The notes beneath the pieces are model-generated. The model was not told where the DNA came from, searched no databases, and worked only from the letters and a program-made list of their open reading frames with translations. The translations under genes were made by a program, and so were the position numbers. Below are positions 6,572 through 16,035 of a stretch of 57,912 nt of DNA, piece after piece (position 1 is the first letter of the stretch; each line of letters starts with the position of its first letter). This DNA is from CAZMNY01 sp964567745 (GTDB lineage Bacteria; Planctomycetota; Planctomycetia; Pirellulales; Pirellulaceae): NCBI GenBank assembly GCA_964567745.1, contig CAZMNY010000049.1:1-57912 (forward strand), given 5' to 3'.

Positions 6572-8731
6572 ATGACTAACTATCAACGGCTTTGTTTGCT
6601 GAGTTGCGTTGTTGTTTCATTGTTGGCTTCGGCGACGGCTGCCGCCGAGCTGCGAGTTGGGGCGGCGAACGTCAATGTCACGCCGGTCAAACTGCCGGTT
6701 CTCGTCAACGGTGGGATGCTCAGCCGGACCGTCGACAAGGTCAACACTCAACTGAGCGCTCGGGCGATTGTCATCGATGACGGCGACGATCGAATCGCGA
6801 TCGTTGTGGTGGACAGCTGCATGATGCCTCGTCCGCTGCTCGACGAAGCAAAACAGCTTGCCTCACAACGAACCGAAATCAAGCCGGCAAGCATGTTGAT
6901 CAGCGCCACTCACACGCATTCCGCCCCGGCGTCGATGAGCTGTTTGGGCACCAATTTTGATCCAACCTACGTGCCCTATCTGCGCGAGAAACTGGCGGAG
7001 GCGATTGCCACGGCCGAAAAGAATCTCGAGCCGGCCGAAGTCGGTTGGGGCACCGTCGACGCGCCCGGGCACACGGCGCTGCGGCGCTGGATTCGCCGCC
7101 CCGATAGGATCATCGAAGACCCGTTCGGAAATCCAACCGTGCGAGCCAACATGCACTCGGGGCGAAACTGGGACGACGTCGTCGGCGAGTCGGGGCCCGA
7201 GGATCCTCAGTTGTCCATGATCTCGTTTCGTTCGACAAAAGGCCGTCCGATCGCGTTGCTTTGTAATTTCTCGATGCACTACTTTGGCGATCAGGCGTTA
7301 AGCGCCGACTATTTTGGACTCTTCTGCACCCAACTCGAATCCGAGATCGGAGCGGTCGGCGGATCGCAAGGCAACGGCGATAAGTCGGACAAGAGGGTGC
7401 CATTCCTCGCAGCGCTATCTCACGGATGCAGTGGAGATATCTGGCGACGAGATTACAAAGTCGCGGCGGAGAATCGGAACGACGCGATCAAGATCGACGA
7501 ATTCGCATCCGAGCTGGCCGACATCGCCAAGCAAGCCTACGACAAGATCGAGTATTCGCGCGGCGATGTCGCTATGGCGGAAGCAAGGCTCCATTTGAAA
7601 TACCGCACCCCCGACAAGCAAAGATTCGAATGGGCGAAACGAACGTTGGAAGCGATGGGCGACCGGCTACCCAAGACGCAGACTGAAGTCTACGCCGCGG
7701 AAGCTCTCATCCTCGACGAACGCAAATCGACCGACGTTGTCGTTCAGGCGATTCGAATCGGCAATATCGCCATCGCGACCACTCCGAATGAAACCTATGC
7801 ACTATCGGGTTTGAAGATCAAACATCAGAGCCCGCTCGAACAAACGATGGTCATCGAATTGGCGAACGGCGGCGACGGATACATCCCGCCGCCCGAACAA
7901 CATCTCTTCGGCGGCTACAACACGTGGGCGGCTCGTTCGGCCGGACTCGAAGTGATGGCTGAGCCGAAGATTGTCGAAGCAGCGGTTACGCTGTTGGAAC
8001 GGACCGCCAAATCGCCTCGACGACGCTTTCGCCAATCACGCGGCGCCGCGAGCCAAGCGCTGTTGAGCGCCAAACCGAATGCCTACTGGCGCCTAGACGA
8101 ATGGGCCGGACCTCGAGCGAAAGATTCGTCCGGCAACAACCGCGACGCGATTCTCGAGGACCACGTTGCATACTTCCTGGACGGCCCGCGTTCCCAGGCG
8201 TTTTGTCTCCACGGAGAAACGAACCGGTGTATCCATTTCGTCGGTGGCCGACTCCGCACTCGCTTTGAAGATCTGGGCGACAAGTACTCGCTGTCGCTGT
8301 GGTTCTGGAACGGGCTCCCTACTGACGCACGATCGACGACAGGCTGGCTCGCCTCGCGCGGGAATGACCTTGGCCTGGGAGCTCAAGGCGATCACTTGGG
8401 GCTTACCGGCGGTAAGACGGGCGGTGCCCTAATGCTTCGCACTGGCGCAGGCAACAACGCCAAGACGGCCACCGGCTCAAGCAAGATCGCTCGCTGGACT
8501 TGGAACCATGTCGTTTTGGTTCGAGACGGCAAGCAGGTTCGAGTCCATTTGAACGGTGCCAAGAAACCCGAAATAGAAATCGACGCTCCCAATCGAGCCA
8601 TAGCCGCTTTGCCCCAGCTCTTCTTTGGCGGCCGTTGCGACAACGACTCCAATTGGGAGGGCCGTCTTGACGAAATCGCCGTGTTTAACCGAGCTCTCAC
8701 GGCCGATGAGATTGCCAAGCTCGCGCGCTGA
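6572..8731 (+). CDS. secreted neutral-ceramidase-like protein with C-terminal LamG domain
   Basis: The protein has 719 residues from the ATG at 6572, which begins a clear signal peptide (MTNYQRLCLLSCVVVSLLAS...). Residues 26 to about 480 look like the neutral/alkaline ceramidase N-terminal domain. They begin LRVGAANVNVTPVKLPV and contain ATHTHSAP (near 112), NFSMHYFGD and SHGCSGD, which supply the His ligands for zinc. From about 490 a concanavalin/LamG-type domain follows (AYWRLDE, DSSGNNRDA, WNHVVLVRDGKQVRVHLNG, FNRALTADEIAKLA). Planctomycetes often fuse LamG to hydrolases for binding glycans. The frame is open upstream to 6329 and includes a hydrophobic stretch, but the start at 6572 fits export better. 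The true substrate is unknown. Confidence 0.82.
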   Translation: MTNYQRLCLLSCVVVSLLASATAAAELRVGAANVNVTPVKLPVLVNGGMLSRTVDKVNTQLSARAIVIDDGDDRIAIVVVDSCMMPRPLLDEAKQLASQRTEIKPASMLISATHTHSAPASMSCLGTNFDPTYVPYLREKLAEAIATAEKNLEPAEVGWGTVDAPGHTALRRWIRRPDRIIEDPFGNPTVRANMHSGRNWDDVVGESGPEDPQLSMISFRSTKGRPIALLCNFSMHYFGDQALSADYFGLFCTQLESEIGAVGGSQGNGDKSDKRVPFLAALSHGCSGDIWRRDYKVAAENRNDAIKIDEFASELADIAKQAYDKIEYSRGDVAMAEARLHLKYRTPDKQRFEWAKRTLEAMGDRLPKTQTEVYAAEALILDERKSTDVVVQAIRIGNIAIATTPNETYALSGLKIKHQSPLEQTMVIELANGGDGYIPPPEQHLFGGYNTWAARSAGLEVMAEPKIVEAAVTLLERTAKSPRRRFRQSRGAASQALLSAKPNAYWRLDEWAGPRAKDSSGNNRDAILEDHVAYFLDGPRSQAFCLHGETNRCIHFVGGRLRTRFEDLGDKYSLSLWFWNGLPTDARSTTGWLASRGNDLGLGAQGDHLGLTGGKTGGALMLRTGAGNNAKTATGSSKIARWTWNHVVLVRDGKQVRVHLNGAKKPEIEIDAPNRAIAALPQLFFGGRCDNDSNWEGRLDEIAVFNRALTADEIAKLAR

Positions 8732-8850
8732 CTGACGAGTTCGCACGATTCACGCGTCGGTTCGATGGATCGCCGCTGCCGTTGCCGCGGCGAACGAGGC
8801 TCGAACAATGGTTGGAGCGCTTGCCAGTCGGCGATGCGTGACGGAATAAT

Positions 8851-8959
8851 CTAGTGCCGCGTCAACTCTAAAAATGGGGGTTGGCTTCGGCGTAACTTGA
8901 CTTGGCGGCCTACGATACAAACACTGGGATCCTAGTTATTAGTGTTGACGCTGCACTAG
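8851..8959. mobile_element. 109-bp MITE-like inverted-repeat element, copy 1
   Basis: The element is bounded by CTAGTGCCGCGTCAAC at the left and, inverted, GTTGACGCTGCACTAG at the right. The ends match at 19 of 21 positions. A second copy of exactly the same length lies at 40482-40590 and differs at six positions. No coding capacity is seen. The outer CTAG may be the target duplication. The copy ends 2 bp before the ATG of the next gene, so that gene's 5' leader is mobile-element DNA. Confidence 0.8.
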
Positions 8960-8961
8960 GT

Positions 8962-9747
8962 ATGGAAACAGACAGCCAATTTGACGGGCCGCTCTCTGCT
9001 TCGCCAGCGAAGTGGTTTGCCCGAGGGTGCACTGTTGGCGTTCTGATCATTGGAGCCGCGAACGCGCTCTCTTATTTCTTTCGTTCCGATGGGCTCGGTA
9101 ACCTGCTCGGCCTCCACCCAAATCGTATTGAGGCGATCGGTTTCCCTCTAGAGATATGGGAGCGAGGCAATGACTACAACGGGTATTTCGTCGATTACCA
9201 ATCTGTCATTGCCAACATGTTGGCTGGGGTGGTCTTCTCGTCCATGCTAGGCTTATGGGCAGCTCGTTCAATCGCGTGGCTGAATCATATGGCGCAAAGA
9301 TTTGAAATGGAGTTCGAAGACGCTGAAGAGAACATACCGTTTCAGTTTTCGCTACGCGGATTGCTCGGCGCCACGGCGCTTGTTGCCGTGATTGCCGGAC
9401 TGTGGCAAGCGTCCGCCGCGGCACGGCCCGAATTACTCGGCAGCATTCTTCTGCTCGGTCCAGTCGTCTTAGTCGTCACGGCGATGGTGCCGCGAAACAT
9501 ACCGTGGCAACAGCGAGTCGCCATCATCATTCCCTCGACGTTTGCCCTGATCGCCGCTGCCATCGCTATTGGCGGCACTCTCGTTCGTCCGCTTGAATTC
9601 GACCAGGTTCTGTTAGGGGTCTTCGTCTGTTGGACGCCGCAAACCGTGGTCGCCGCGATCGGAATCACAACTGCAATTCTTTGGCAGGAGCACCGGCGAC
9701 ACCATTCGATACAAAGCGGGACGCGCGAAATGCCGGAAGTGAAGTGA
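8962..9747 (+). CDS. multi-pass membrane protein of unknown function
   Basis: The product has 261 residues and begins METDSQFDGPLSASPAKWFA. Hydrophobic segments lie near 20-40 (CTVGVLIIGAANALSYFF), 85-105, 130-150 (RGLLGATALVAVIAGLW), 160-180, 190-210 and 220-245. The QFSLRGLLGATALVAVIAG segment is a motif that recurs in many planctomycete membrane proteins of unknown role. The ATG at 8962 is preferred, but the frame is open to a TTG at 8902 inside the MITE. The MITE occupies the leader, so promoter and ribosome-binding site may be element-derived or lost. No function is proposed. Confidence 0.7.
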   Translation: METDSQFDGPLSASPAKWFARGCTVGVLIIGAANALSYFFRSDGLGNLLGLHPNRIEAIGFPLEIWERGNDYNGYFVDYQSVIANMLAGVVFSSMLGLWAARSIAWLNHMAQRFEMEFEDAEENIPFQFSLRGLLGATALVAVIAGLWQASAAARPELLGSILLLGPVVLVVTAMVPRNIPWQQRVAIIIPSTFALIAAAIAIGGTLVRPLEFDQVLLGVFVCWTPQTVVAAIGITTAILWQEHRRHHSIQSGTREMPEVK

Positions 9748-9764
9748 CGGGCGTTCGTAACATG

Positions 9765-10613
9765 TCAGTGATCGGCGAACCGCGCGAACAGTTTTGACGC
9801 GGCCAGCGGGACCCAGCCAGAATTCCAGTGATGTCTGCGCAGCAGTCCCACCTCGAAAATGTGCGGCAGGTTCCTTTCATACATCCACGAGTGCAACCGG
9901 TCGTGTTCCTCGGCGAAGTTACCCAGACCGGTGAGAATCAATCGTTCTTTGGCGAGCGGACGGGCGGACGAGCTTTCCAAGAGCTTGGTGATGTGATACT
10001 TGGCGAAGTTCTCGTTAGTGGCGAAAATCGGTCCCGATCCGTACTTTCCCGGCGAGTCCATCATCATCGGCGCATCCCAGGCGGCTGCGCGTTCGAATGT
10101 TTGAGGGTTTCTTAGAAGCAGAGACCAGGCACCCCAGCCCGACTTGCTGAAGCCGAGCAGAAATCGACCGCTTCGTTGACGCATCGCTCCGTGCCTGGCC
10201 TCAACCAATGGCAACACGTCTTTCAAGAAATACGATTCTTGCCGTATCTGGGTGTTGGTCGGATGGTTGGCGTACCAAGGCAGATCGGCGAACGTGGGAA
10301 ACGCCCAAATCACGTCGTACTTTCGGTCGAGTCCGTGACGTTTGACTTCTTTCAACGGGTCGCCCCACCGTTTGCCGTCGCCAGCTTCTACGGGCAAAAC
10401 GTAAACAACGGGCCAGCGAACGGCCGCGGAACGCCGTGTCGGCTCGAGCACGCGAACGATTGTCGGGGCGGCTTGTTGAGTCGAGGTAAGGTTGTGTCGC
10501 GTGACCCGGCTTTGGCATTGGCCTTCAGCCATCGGCGTTACAACCACAAACGCACATGCGCAAAGCAGCGATCTAAAACGGCACGCCGATCGCGTCGCAA
10601 AGAAAGCTAACAA
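9765..10613 (-). CDS. secreted esterase-like alpha/beta hydrolase
   Basis: The protein has about 282 residues. The start is a TTG: 10613 has an AAAAGG site upstream, and a TTG at 10640 is also possible. The N-terminal FRSLLCACAFVVVTPMAEGQ looks like a signal peptide. WPVVYVLPVEAG is the first beta strand. GRFLLGFSKSGWGAW carries the nucleophile elbow with Ser156, DAPMMMDS follows, and HHWNSGWVP near the end supplies the catalytic His. The fold matches the putative esterase (esterase D-like) family, substrate unknown. It overlaps the end of the upstream DUF2461 gene by 41 nt, so the two are probably co-transcribed. Confidence 0.72.
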   Translation of the reverse strand: MLAFFATRSACRFRSLLCACAFVVVTPMAEGQCQSRVTRHNLTSTQQAAPTIVRVLEPTRRSAAVRWPVVYVLPVEAGDGKRWGDPLKEVKRHGLDRKYDVIWAFPTFADLPWYANHPTNTQIRQESYFLKDVLPLVEARHGAMRQRSGRFLLGFSKSGWGAWSLLLRNPQTFERAAAWDAPMMMDSPGKYGSGPIFATNENFAKYHITKLLESSSARPLAKERLILTGLGNFAEEHDRLHSWMYERNLPHIFEVGLLRRHHWNSGWVPLAASKLFARFADH

Positions 10614-11265
10614 ACGGTTTGGCCTTTTTGAATGACGCAATGGTATTCCTCACAAATTCCGGGTCCGAAATCGAAGCGGCGTCAATCTTCTTCACACCGA
10701 TAAAGTCTTTACGCTTGAGGTCCTCAATCCAGGGGTGCTCAGCGTCGTACCCCGTGGGTGGTCGCTTTAGTGACTCTCCGGCCAGATCGAACTCGTCAAG
10801 AAACTTCTTTCCGCTCTTCGCCTTTCGCCAAGCGTCGGGCTCTTCGCCGATTCTGTTGCGAATCTGCTTGCGGGTCGCTGAGTCGGGACGCCAAATCCCC
10901 GCGCCCAAGAATAGCTCTTTGGGCTCGATGTGGACGTAAAGTCCTGGAGCGTGAACGTCCTTCGCCTGTTGATGACGAAAGTGAATTCCAATGTTGGTCT
11001 TGTATGGCGTCTTGTCTTTGGAGAACCTCGTATCCCGATAGATTCGCATGAGCGATCCGCCAACTCGTTTGGAAACAGCCAGGAAACACGGAGAAAAACC
11101 CCGTTCAATCGGCTTGGCCATGGATTCAACAAAAGCCATCGAGGGCTCGAGCACATCCTCTTCGTAACGCGACTTGTTGGCTTGAAACCACTCGCGGTTG
11201 TTGTTCTTCGCGAGTTTGCGCATGAATGCCAACGTCGCCTTGGGAAAACCGTCGAAGTCTGTCAT
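10573..11265 (-). CDS. DUF2461 family protein
   Basis: The protein has 230 residues from ATG 11265, starting MTDFDGFPKATLAFMRKLAK. The segments NNREWFQANKSRYE, MRIYRDTRFSKDKTPYKTNI and GLYVHIEPKELFLGAGIWRP are the conserved signature of DUF2461 (TIGR02453). The family is a cytoplasmic protein of unknown function found in many bacteria and fungi. Length is normal. An ORF extension to 11355 exists but lacks family similarity. The gene's 3' end overlaps the esterase gene. Confidence 0.88.
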   Translation of the reverse strand: MTDFDGFPKATLAFMRKLAKNNNREWFQANKSRYEEDVLEPSMAFVESMAKPIERGFSPCFLAVSKRVGGSLMRIYRDTRFSKDKTPYKTNIGIHFRHQQAKDVHAPGLYVHIEPKELFLGAGIWRPDSATRKQIRNRIGEEPDAWRKAKSGKKFLDEFDLAGESLKRPPTGYDAEHPWIEDLKRKDFIGVKKIDAASISDPEFVRNTIASFKKAKPFVSFLCDAIGVPF

Positions 11266-11579
11266 AGCGTGTCCGCCGCGATTGATAGGTGAGCTGTCCG
11301 TTTTTTCTTGTGTGTCGCCAAACAGCCGCTTGATCTTGGGGCTGGGCGGATGCAATGTTCCGCCAGGGCAGCTTGTCTGTCAAGCATTTCTGACCCCGGC
11401 GCCATCACCGGTCCGTTTGCGTACTTGGCAATAAATGCGTCTGCCTGACGAATGACTGTTGCGAAGAAGCCGCGCTCGGACCGCAGATGTAGCCGATTTA
11501 TCTGGGAAGCGAAATTGGCTACATTCGGTTACGTCAGAATTGATGACGCACCTAATCTTACAAGGAAAGAGGCTCCACC

Positions 11580-12206
11580 ATGGGTTCAGGCAAAGGGTCG
11601 AGCAAGTTGTTTTGGATTATCCCCCTTGGTTGCTTAGGCGGCGTATTCTTGATGTGCGGAGGGTGCGTACTCTTTCCTCTCCTCGCCGTCTACTCCGCGG
11701 TGGGCAGCAGCGAAGTCTTCCAGGAATCGTTGGAGCAGGTCCAGAATGATCCTCGAGTTGTTGAGGAGCTTGGCTCGCCGATCAAAATGGGATGGCAATT
11801 CAGCGGCAACTTTAACACGAGCGATGGCGAAGGAAACGCCGATTTCAACTACGCTGTGAACGGCTCAAAAAGGAGCGGCAACGTCGAGGTGGAAGCGACG
11901 TCGACTGACGGCAAATGGACCTATCACAAGCTGATCGTCACAGCCAATGGCAAGAAAATCGATCTAGCGAGCGCGGAAGGCATCGTCGTCGAACCGAGCG
12001 AAGTTGAGGAACCCGTCAACGCCGAGGGCGGAATCCAACTCGACGATCCCACCGACGGCGACAACTCGACCAAAGACGCGACTGATTCAGGCGACGCGGA
12101 CGCGACCGCCACTGAGGCATCCAAGTCGGAAACGGCTGAGCCCGAAACGACTGAGCCCGAAACGTCGGACACAGGCAAAGCGGATCCTGACGCGGAAAAA
12201 GGCTAA
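11580..12206 (+). CDS. membrane-anchored Coa1/Tim21-like domain protein with acidic tail
   Basis: The product has 208 residues. A strong AAGGAAAGAGG site precedes the ATG. Residues 9-42 form one hydrophobic helix (LFWIIPLGCLGGVFLMCGG and beyond). The next 90 residues (VFQESLEQVQNDPRVVEELG, then SPIKMGWQFSGNF and GNVEVEATSTDGKWTYHKL) match the Coa1 fold of cytochrome-oxidase assembly proteins, as seen in many bacterial small membrane proteins. The last 70 residues are Asp/Glu/Thr-rich and probably disordered, with the repeat ETAEPETTEPETS. A role in oxidase assembly is not shown here. Its stop overlaps by 4 bp that of the convergent haem protein gene. Confidence 0.72.
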   Translation: MGSGKGSSKLFWIIPLGCLGGVFLMCGGCVLFPLLAVYSAVGSSEVFQESLEQVQNDPRVVEELGSPIKMGWQFSGNFNTSDGEGNADFNYAVNGSKRSGNVEVEATSTDGKWTYHKLIVTANGKKIDLASAEGIVVEPSEVEEPVNAEGGIQLDDPTDGDNSTKDATDSGDADATATEASKSETAEPETTEPETSDTGKADPDAEKG

Positions 12207-15200
12207 GGCGTCTGTTTCGGTTTTGGTTTGGCTTGCAGCGAGATGAGGTAGGCCAGCAAATCGCTGAGTTCGCTTGGTTTTAATTGCTCGGCGAAATTGC
12301 TGGGCATCAGCGAGTTGAGCGTCAATCGCTGCTCGTCAATCTGTTTCACGTTGACCATGAACTCCTTGCCCTTCTCGTCCGCCAAAACGAGCACTTCGCC
12401 CTCCTTGCGGCGCAACAGCCCCGAGACGATTCGGCCATCTTCGAGCGCAATACTCGATACGCGAAACGCGGCGTCGACATTCCGATCCGGGTCGAGTAGA
12501 TCTTCGACGACTCGAAGGAGTCCTCGATTGCCGATGCCGTCGAGTTGCGGGCCGATTTCGGCGCCCTTGTCCTTCACTTTGTGGCACGCGTGACAATGCT
12601 TCTCGAACAACAAGCGGCCGCGATCGGTCGAATGGGGTTTACCGCGGAACGCGGCCACGGCGGCGACGATTCGCTTTTGAGTCTCCACGCTGGGCGCGGT
12701 CAACCCCGCTGTCAGTTTTGCGACTCGCTGGTTGAGTTGCGAGTCGTTACGGGCGATCAGGTTGCGCAATACGGCTTGATCCTGAAGTAATCTCCCCGAG
12801 GCGGCGCCCTTGTCGATCAAGTTCAAAAGAGATCTCGCGCCCGCTGGACTCGCTCCGAGCGTCATCGCGGCGGCTCGCTGGAGAGGGCCGCTCGCGGCTC
12901 GCATGAATTCGATCAATTCTGGTTCAACCGGATCGGAGCCAATGGCGGCGTCAATAAGCCGTCTCCGCCACGCATCGGATACTCGTTTCTCCGCCGCGAC
13001 TCCCACAATCGCATGCTGCAATTCGCTCCCTTGTAGACGGGCGTACGCACGCGCTGCTGGCAGTCTGAGTTGAGCGTCGTTTTCGGCATCGGTCGCTATT
13101 GCAAGCAGGTCATCGCTCAACTCGGTCAATCGAAACACCGCGGCCACTTGTGTCGCTGTGTTCATTCTCAGCGAATTCTCTCGTCGCCCAATCTGCGGCA
13201 GGCGAAGAGTCGGAATGTCGAATCTTGAGACAGCGAGCCAGGCGAATGCGGGCAGGTCGTTCTGGTCGACGACGTCGATGTAGACTTGTTTGCCAACGTG
13301 TTCGGGAAGCTCCCATTCAACTCGCCGGGCGACATCGCTTCGCGGCGGAACAGCTCGAGCGATCTCTTTGCCGTTGGCCAATCGTAGCGCCACGTAATTC
13401 CGCTTGTCGGCCGGTTTCCCCGGATAGCCGAGATGCCCGCACAAATAGAAGCTTAGCTTCGCCGGCAGTTTGAACGTTCTCGACCGCAGCACCGAGCGGG
13501 CTCGTTCACCTCCTGGCAAGCTGCTCAGAAAGGCGACACGCTTTCCATCCTCGCATGCGCGTTGCTCGAGATCCCAACTGTTGTCGCCGCTGACAACTCG
13601 CCAGGCGCTCCGATTGGCACGAGTTTTCGCTAGCCAATCCGTTGCCAGATCGGTTGCCCAGTTTTGGATCGACTTCATCGGCTCGACGCCGCGGGCGGTA
13701 AGTTTTTCGTGAAGCGATAGGAGCAGTCGGTGTTGCAGTCCAACGTCGTCGCGGCGGTTCGAACGCACCAACCTAACGAACTCGTCGAATCGCTCTAGGC
13801 GTAGGTTCGCAGCGACGTTAGTGAGATAGTCTGCGGCTTGGTTCGTAGGAAGGCGATTCGCGATCGCATAGTCGAGCAAGAATTCCGCCGACTCGGACGT
13901 GTTGACCGCAAGCGAAATCTTGGCGACTTCGGACCTCGCATCGGCGCTCAGCGGCGGTGTCTTTAACGATTCGTAAGCCGATTTGAGTCGCAATAGATTG
14001 CGAACCGCGATTTGCATCGTTCGCGCGAGGTAGATATCTTTGCCGCCGGTTGCTTGGAGGGCCGCCAGCAAAGGCCGTATCGCGGACAGGTCGCTTTGTC
14101 GCCCAAGCGCGTCGGCCGCATTGCGGCGCACGATCGGATCGGGGTCACTCAGGGCGCTCAAAGCCAGTGAGAGAGTCGCTTCGGATTTCTGTTTCGTCTC
14201 CGAGATCACTCGCATGGCGTGGATCCGCAGGAGGCGCTCGCCATTGTTCATTGCAAATGCGAGCTCGGCGTCGTCGAGTCGATTGAGTCGGTGAAGCACC
14301 CAGAGCAAGGCAGCGCGCTGCGAGTCATTCGACTTGTCGGCGTAATACACAGCTCGAACGTCATCGGCGCCGGACAGGCCAACCCTGTCGACAAGTTGGT
14401 CGATAGCCATCATCGAATTTCGAAGGTTGTCAACGCCAACTGCTTCGATCAACTGGTGGGTGCCGGCTTTGGAGAGTGGAGCCGCCTCAGACGGTCTCGG
14501 CGGATCGTCACCGTAATAGATTCGCCAAATCCGACCCCGTTTTCGATCGCGGCCAGGGTGGTCAAGCGGCACTTCATAGTGGCCGATGATGCGATTGTAG
14601 AAATCGGCAACGTAGAGCGAACCGTCTGGCGCCACCTGCAAATCGACCGGGCGGAACCAAGGATCGCCGCAAGTGACGAAGTCATCTTGCTCCAGTGCGG
14701 TCGCGGTCGCGCCGCGAAATTCTAGTCGGTCGCAATTGATGCGACTCGTCACCACATTGCCGACGAAAAGTTTGCCTCGATATGTCTCCGGGAAATTGTC
14801 CGCAGCGTAATACGAGGCCCCCGCGATCGCAGTCGAATCGTGAAGGTGCTCCATCATCGACGGCACGAAGCCGAGTCCGTCGTGCGGCTTGCCGAAGCTG
14901 CTGTAGTATCCGCCCCGCAGGAGAAGCGTGAGCGGCTTGCTATGACAATCCGCCGTGATCAGATCGCCCCAGGGAGTGAACGTCGAACCGAACGGGTTGA
15001 CCTGTCCCCAAGTGAATTGTTCCACTCGCGAGCCATCGGGCCGAATGCGATACGTGTTGCCCGACTGAAGCTGGATCGAACTGCCGTCTTTCCCAGTGAT
15101 CGTCGATTCGTTTGAGAAACCGTGACAGACATAGATCCAGCCATCGAAACCGCGTCGAAAGGCGTTTTGCATGCCATGCGTATCTCGCGGGACTCCCAGC

Positions 15201-15778
15201 GGACCGTACAGCACTTCGCGTTTGTCGCATTGCCCGTCGGCGTCGGTGTCGCGAAAGTAGTAGATGTTCGGAATGCTGTAGGCTATGACGCCGTCGCCAT
15301 AGGGCAGCAACCCGATCGGGATGTTAAGTCTATCGACGAACGTCGTCGTCTTGTCCATGCGGCCATCGCCGTCGGTGTCCTCAAGAACTTGGATGCGATC
15401 GTTGCCTTTGCCATCGGGCGCTGGGAATGGGTAATCTTGCGACTCGCTGACCCAAAGACGTCCACTCGCGTCAAACGCCATGTTCATCGGCTTGTAGATT
15501 TGCGGTTCGGCGGCCACCAACTCGATGTGGAACCCGTCCGGCAATCGAAACTGTTTCTGCTGTTCGCCAGCCGGTATTGGATCCGTCGGCCGCACGTTCG
15601 CGCGAAACGCCTCCGGCGGGGCAGCTAACAAACAGGAGCTGATGCAGGCAGCGAATAGCAAGAAGGCAAACGAGGACAGTCGCAACCGCCGCAGACAAAC
15701 TACGCGCAAGCTTGTCTTTCGTGCTTCAGTCGCGAATGGCAAAGAGGCAAGCGGATTGCGAAGGGAGCCGTTCCACAT
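12203..15778 (-). CDS. PVC-type haem-binding CxxCH protein with dehydrogenase-like propeller and HEAT repeats
   Basis: The protein has 1191 residues and is exported. After a long basic n-region comes FAFLLFAACISSCLLAAPP. Residues 70-420 resemble the planctomycete membrane-bound dehydrogenase propeller (PDGFHIELVAAEPQIYKPMN, MQNAFRRGFDGWIYVCHGFS, VNPFGSTFTPWGDLITADCH, PDGSLYVADFYNRIIGHYE). HEAT-like repeats follow near 500-620 (DPDPIVRRNAADALGRQ). The C-terminal cytochrome c domain has CHACHK near 1059 for covalent haem and MPSNFAEQLKPSELSDLLAY. Such giant proteins are hallmarks of Pirellulales and are thought to oxidise sugars; the substrate is unknown. An in-frame TTG start about 100 nt downstream would give a shorter signal peptide. 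Confidence 0.88.
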   Translation of the reverse strand: MWNGSLRNPLASLPFATEARKTSLRVVCLRRLRLSSFAFLLFAACISSCLLAAPPEAFRANVRPTDPIPAGEQQKQFRLPDGFHIELVAAEPQIYKPMNMAFDASGRLWVSESQDYPFPAPDGKGNDRIQVLEDTDGDGRMDKTTTFVDRLNIPIGLLPYGDGVIAYSIPNIYYFRDTDADGQCDKREVLYGPLGVPRDTHGMQNAFRRGFDGWIYVCHGFSNESTITGKDGSSIQLQSGNTYRIRPDGSRVEQFTWGQVNPFGSTFTPWGDLITADCHSKPLTLLLRGGYYSSFGKPHDGLGFVPSMMEHLHDSTAIAGASYYAADNFPETYRGKLFVGNVVTSRINCDRLEFRGATATALEQDDFVTCGDPWFRPVDLQVAPDGSLYVADFYNRIIGHYEVPLDHPGRDRKRGRIWRIYYGDDPPRPSEAAPLSKAGTHQLIEAVGVDNLRNSMMAIDQLVDRVGLSGADDVRAVYYADKSNDSQRAALLWVLHRLNRLDDAELAFAMNNGERLLRIHAMRVISETKQKSEATLSLALSALSDPDPIVRRNAADALGRQSDLSAIRPLLAALQATGGKDIYLARTMQIAVRNLLRLKSAYESLKTPPLSADARSEVAKISLAVNTSESAEFLLDYAIANRLPTNQAADYLTNVAANLRLERFDEFVRLVRSNRRDDVGLQHRLLLSLHEKLTARGVEPMKSIQNWATDLATDWLAKTRANRSAWRVVSGDNSWDLEQRACEDGKRVAFLSSLPGGERARSVLRSRTFKLPAKLSFYLCGHLGYPGKPADKRNYVALRLANGKEIARAVPPRSDVARRVEWELPEHVGKQVYIDVVDQNDLPAFAWLAVSRFDIPTLRLPQIGRRENSLRMNTATQVAAVFRLTELSDDLLAIATDAENDAQLRLPAARAYARLQGSELQHAIVGVAAEKRVSDAWRRRLIDAAIGSDPVEPELIEFMRAASGPLQRAAAMTLGASPAGARSLLNLIDKGAASGRLLQDQAVLRNLIARNDSQLNQRVAKLTAGLTAPSVETQKRIVAAVAAFRGKPHSTDRGRLLFEKHCHACHKVKDKGAEIGPQLDGIGNRGLLRVVEDLLDPDRNVDAAFRVSSIALEDGRIVSGLLRRKEGEVLVLADEKGKEFMVNVKQIDEQRLTLNSLMPSNFAEQLKPSELSDLLAYLISLQAKPKPKQTP

Positions 15779-16035
15779 TTTCGTTCATCTCGAATACGGT
15801 CGGATTGGGCGCGCGCTGTACTGGCTGCAGCCGATGATTTTACGTCATGCGGCGCTTTCCGTGTTCCGTCGGTGCCGCCCGTCCGAGCAGTTTTGCTCGT
15901 GAGAGTCGATGGCACGTTCGCGAATCGGCTGAGCCTCGTTTACAATGCCGCCTTGTGTTGCCGACGCAGGTCATGTTGGCCTTGATGTCGGGTTTGGCCT
16001 GCCAATTCTCTTTGACGCTTTCAGAGACGATTCAA

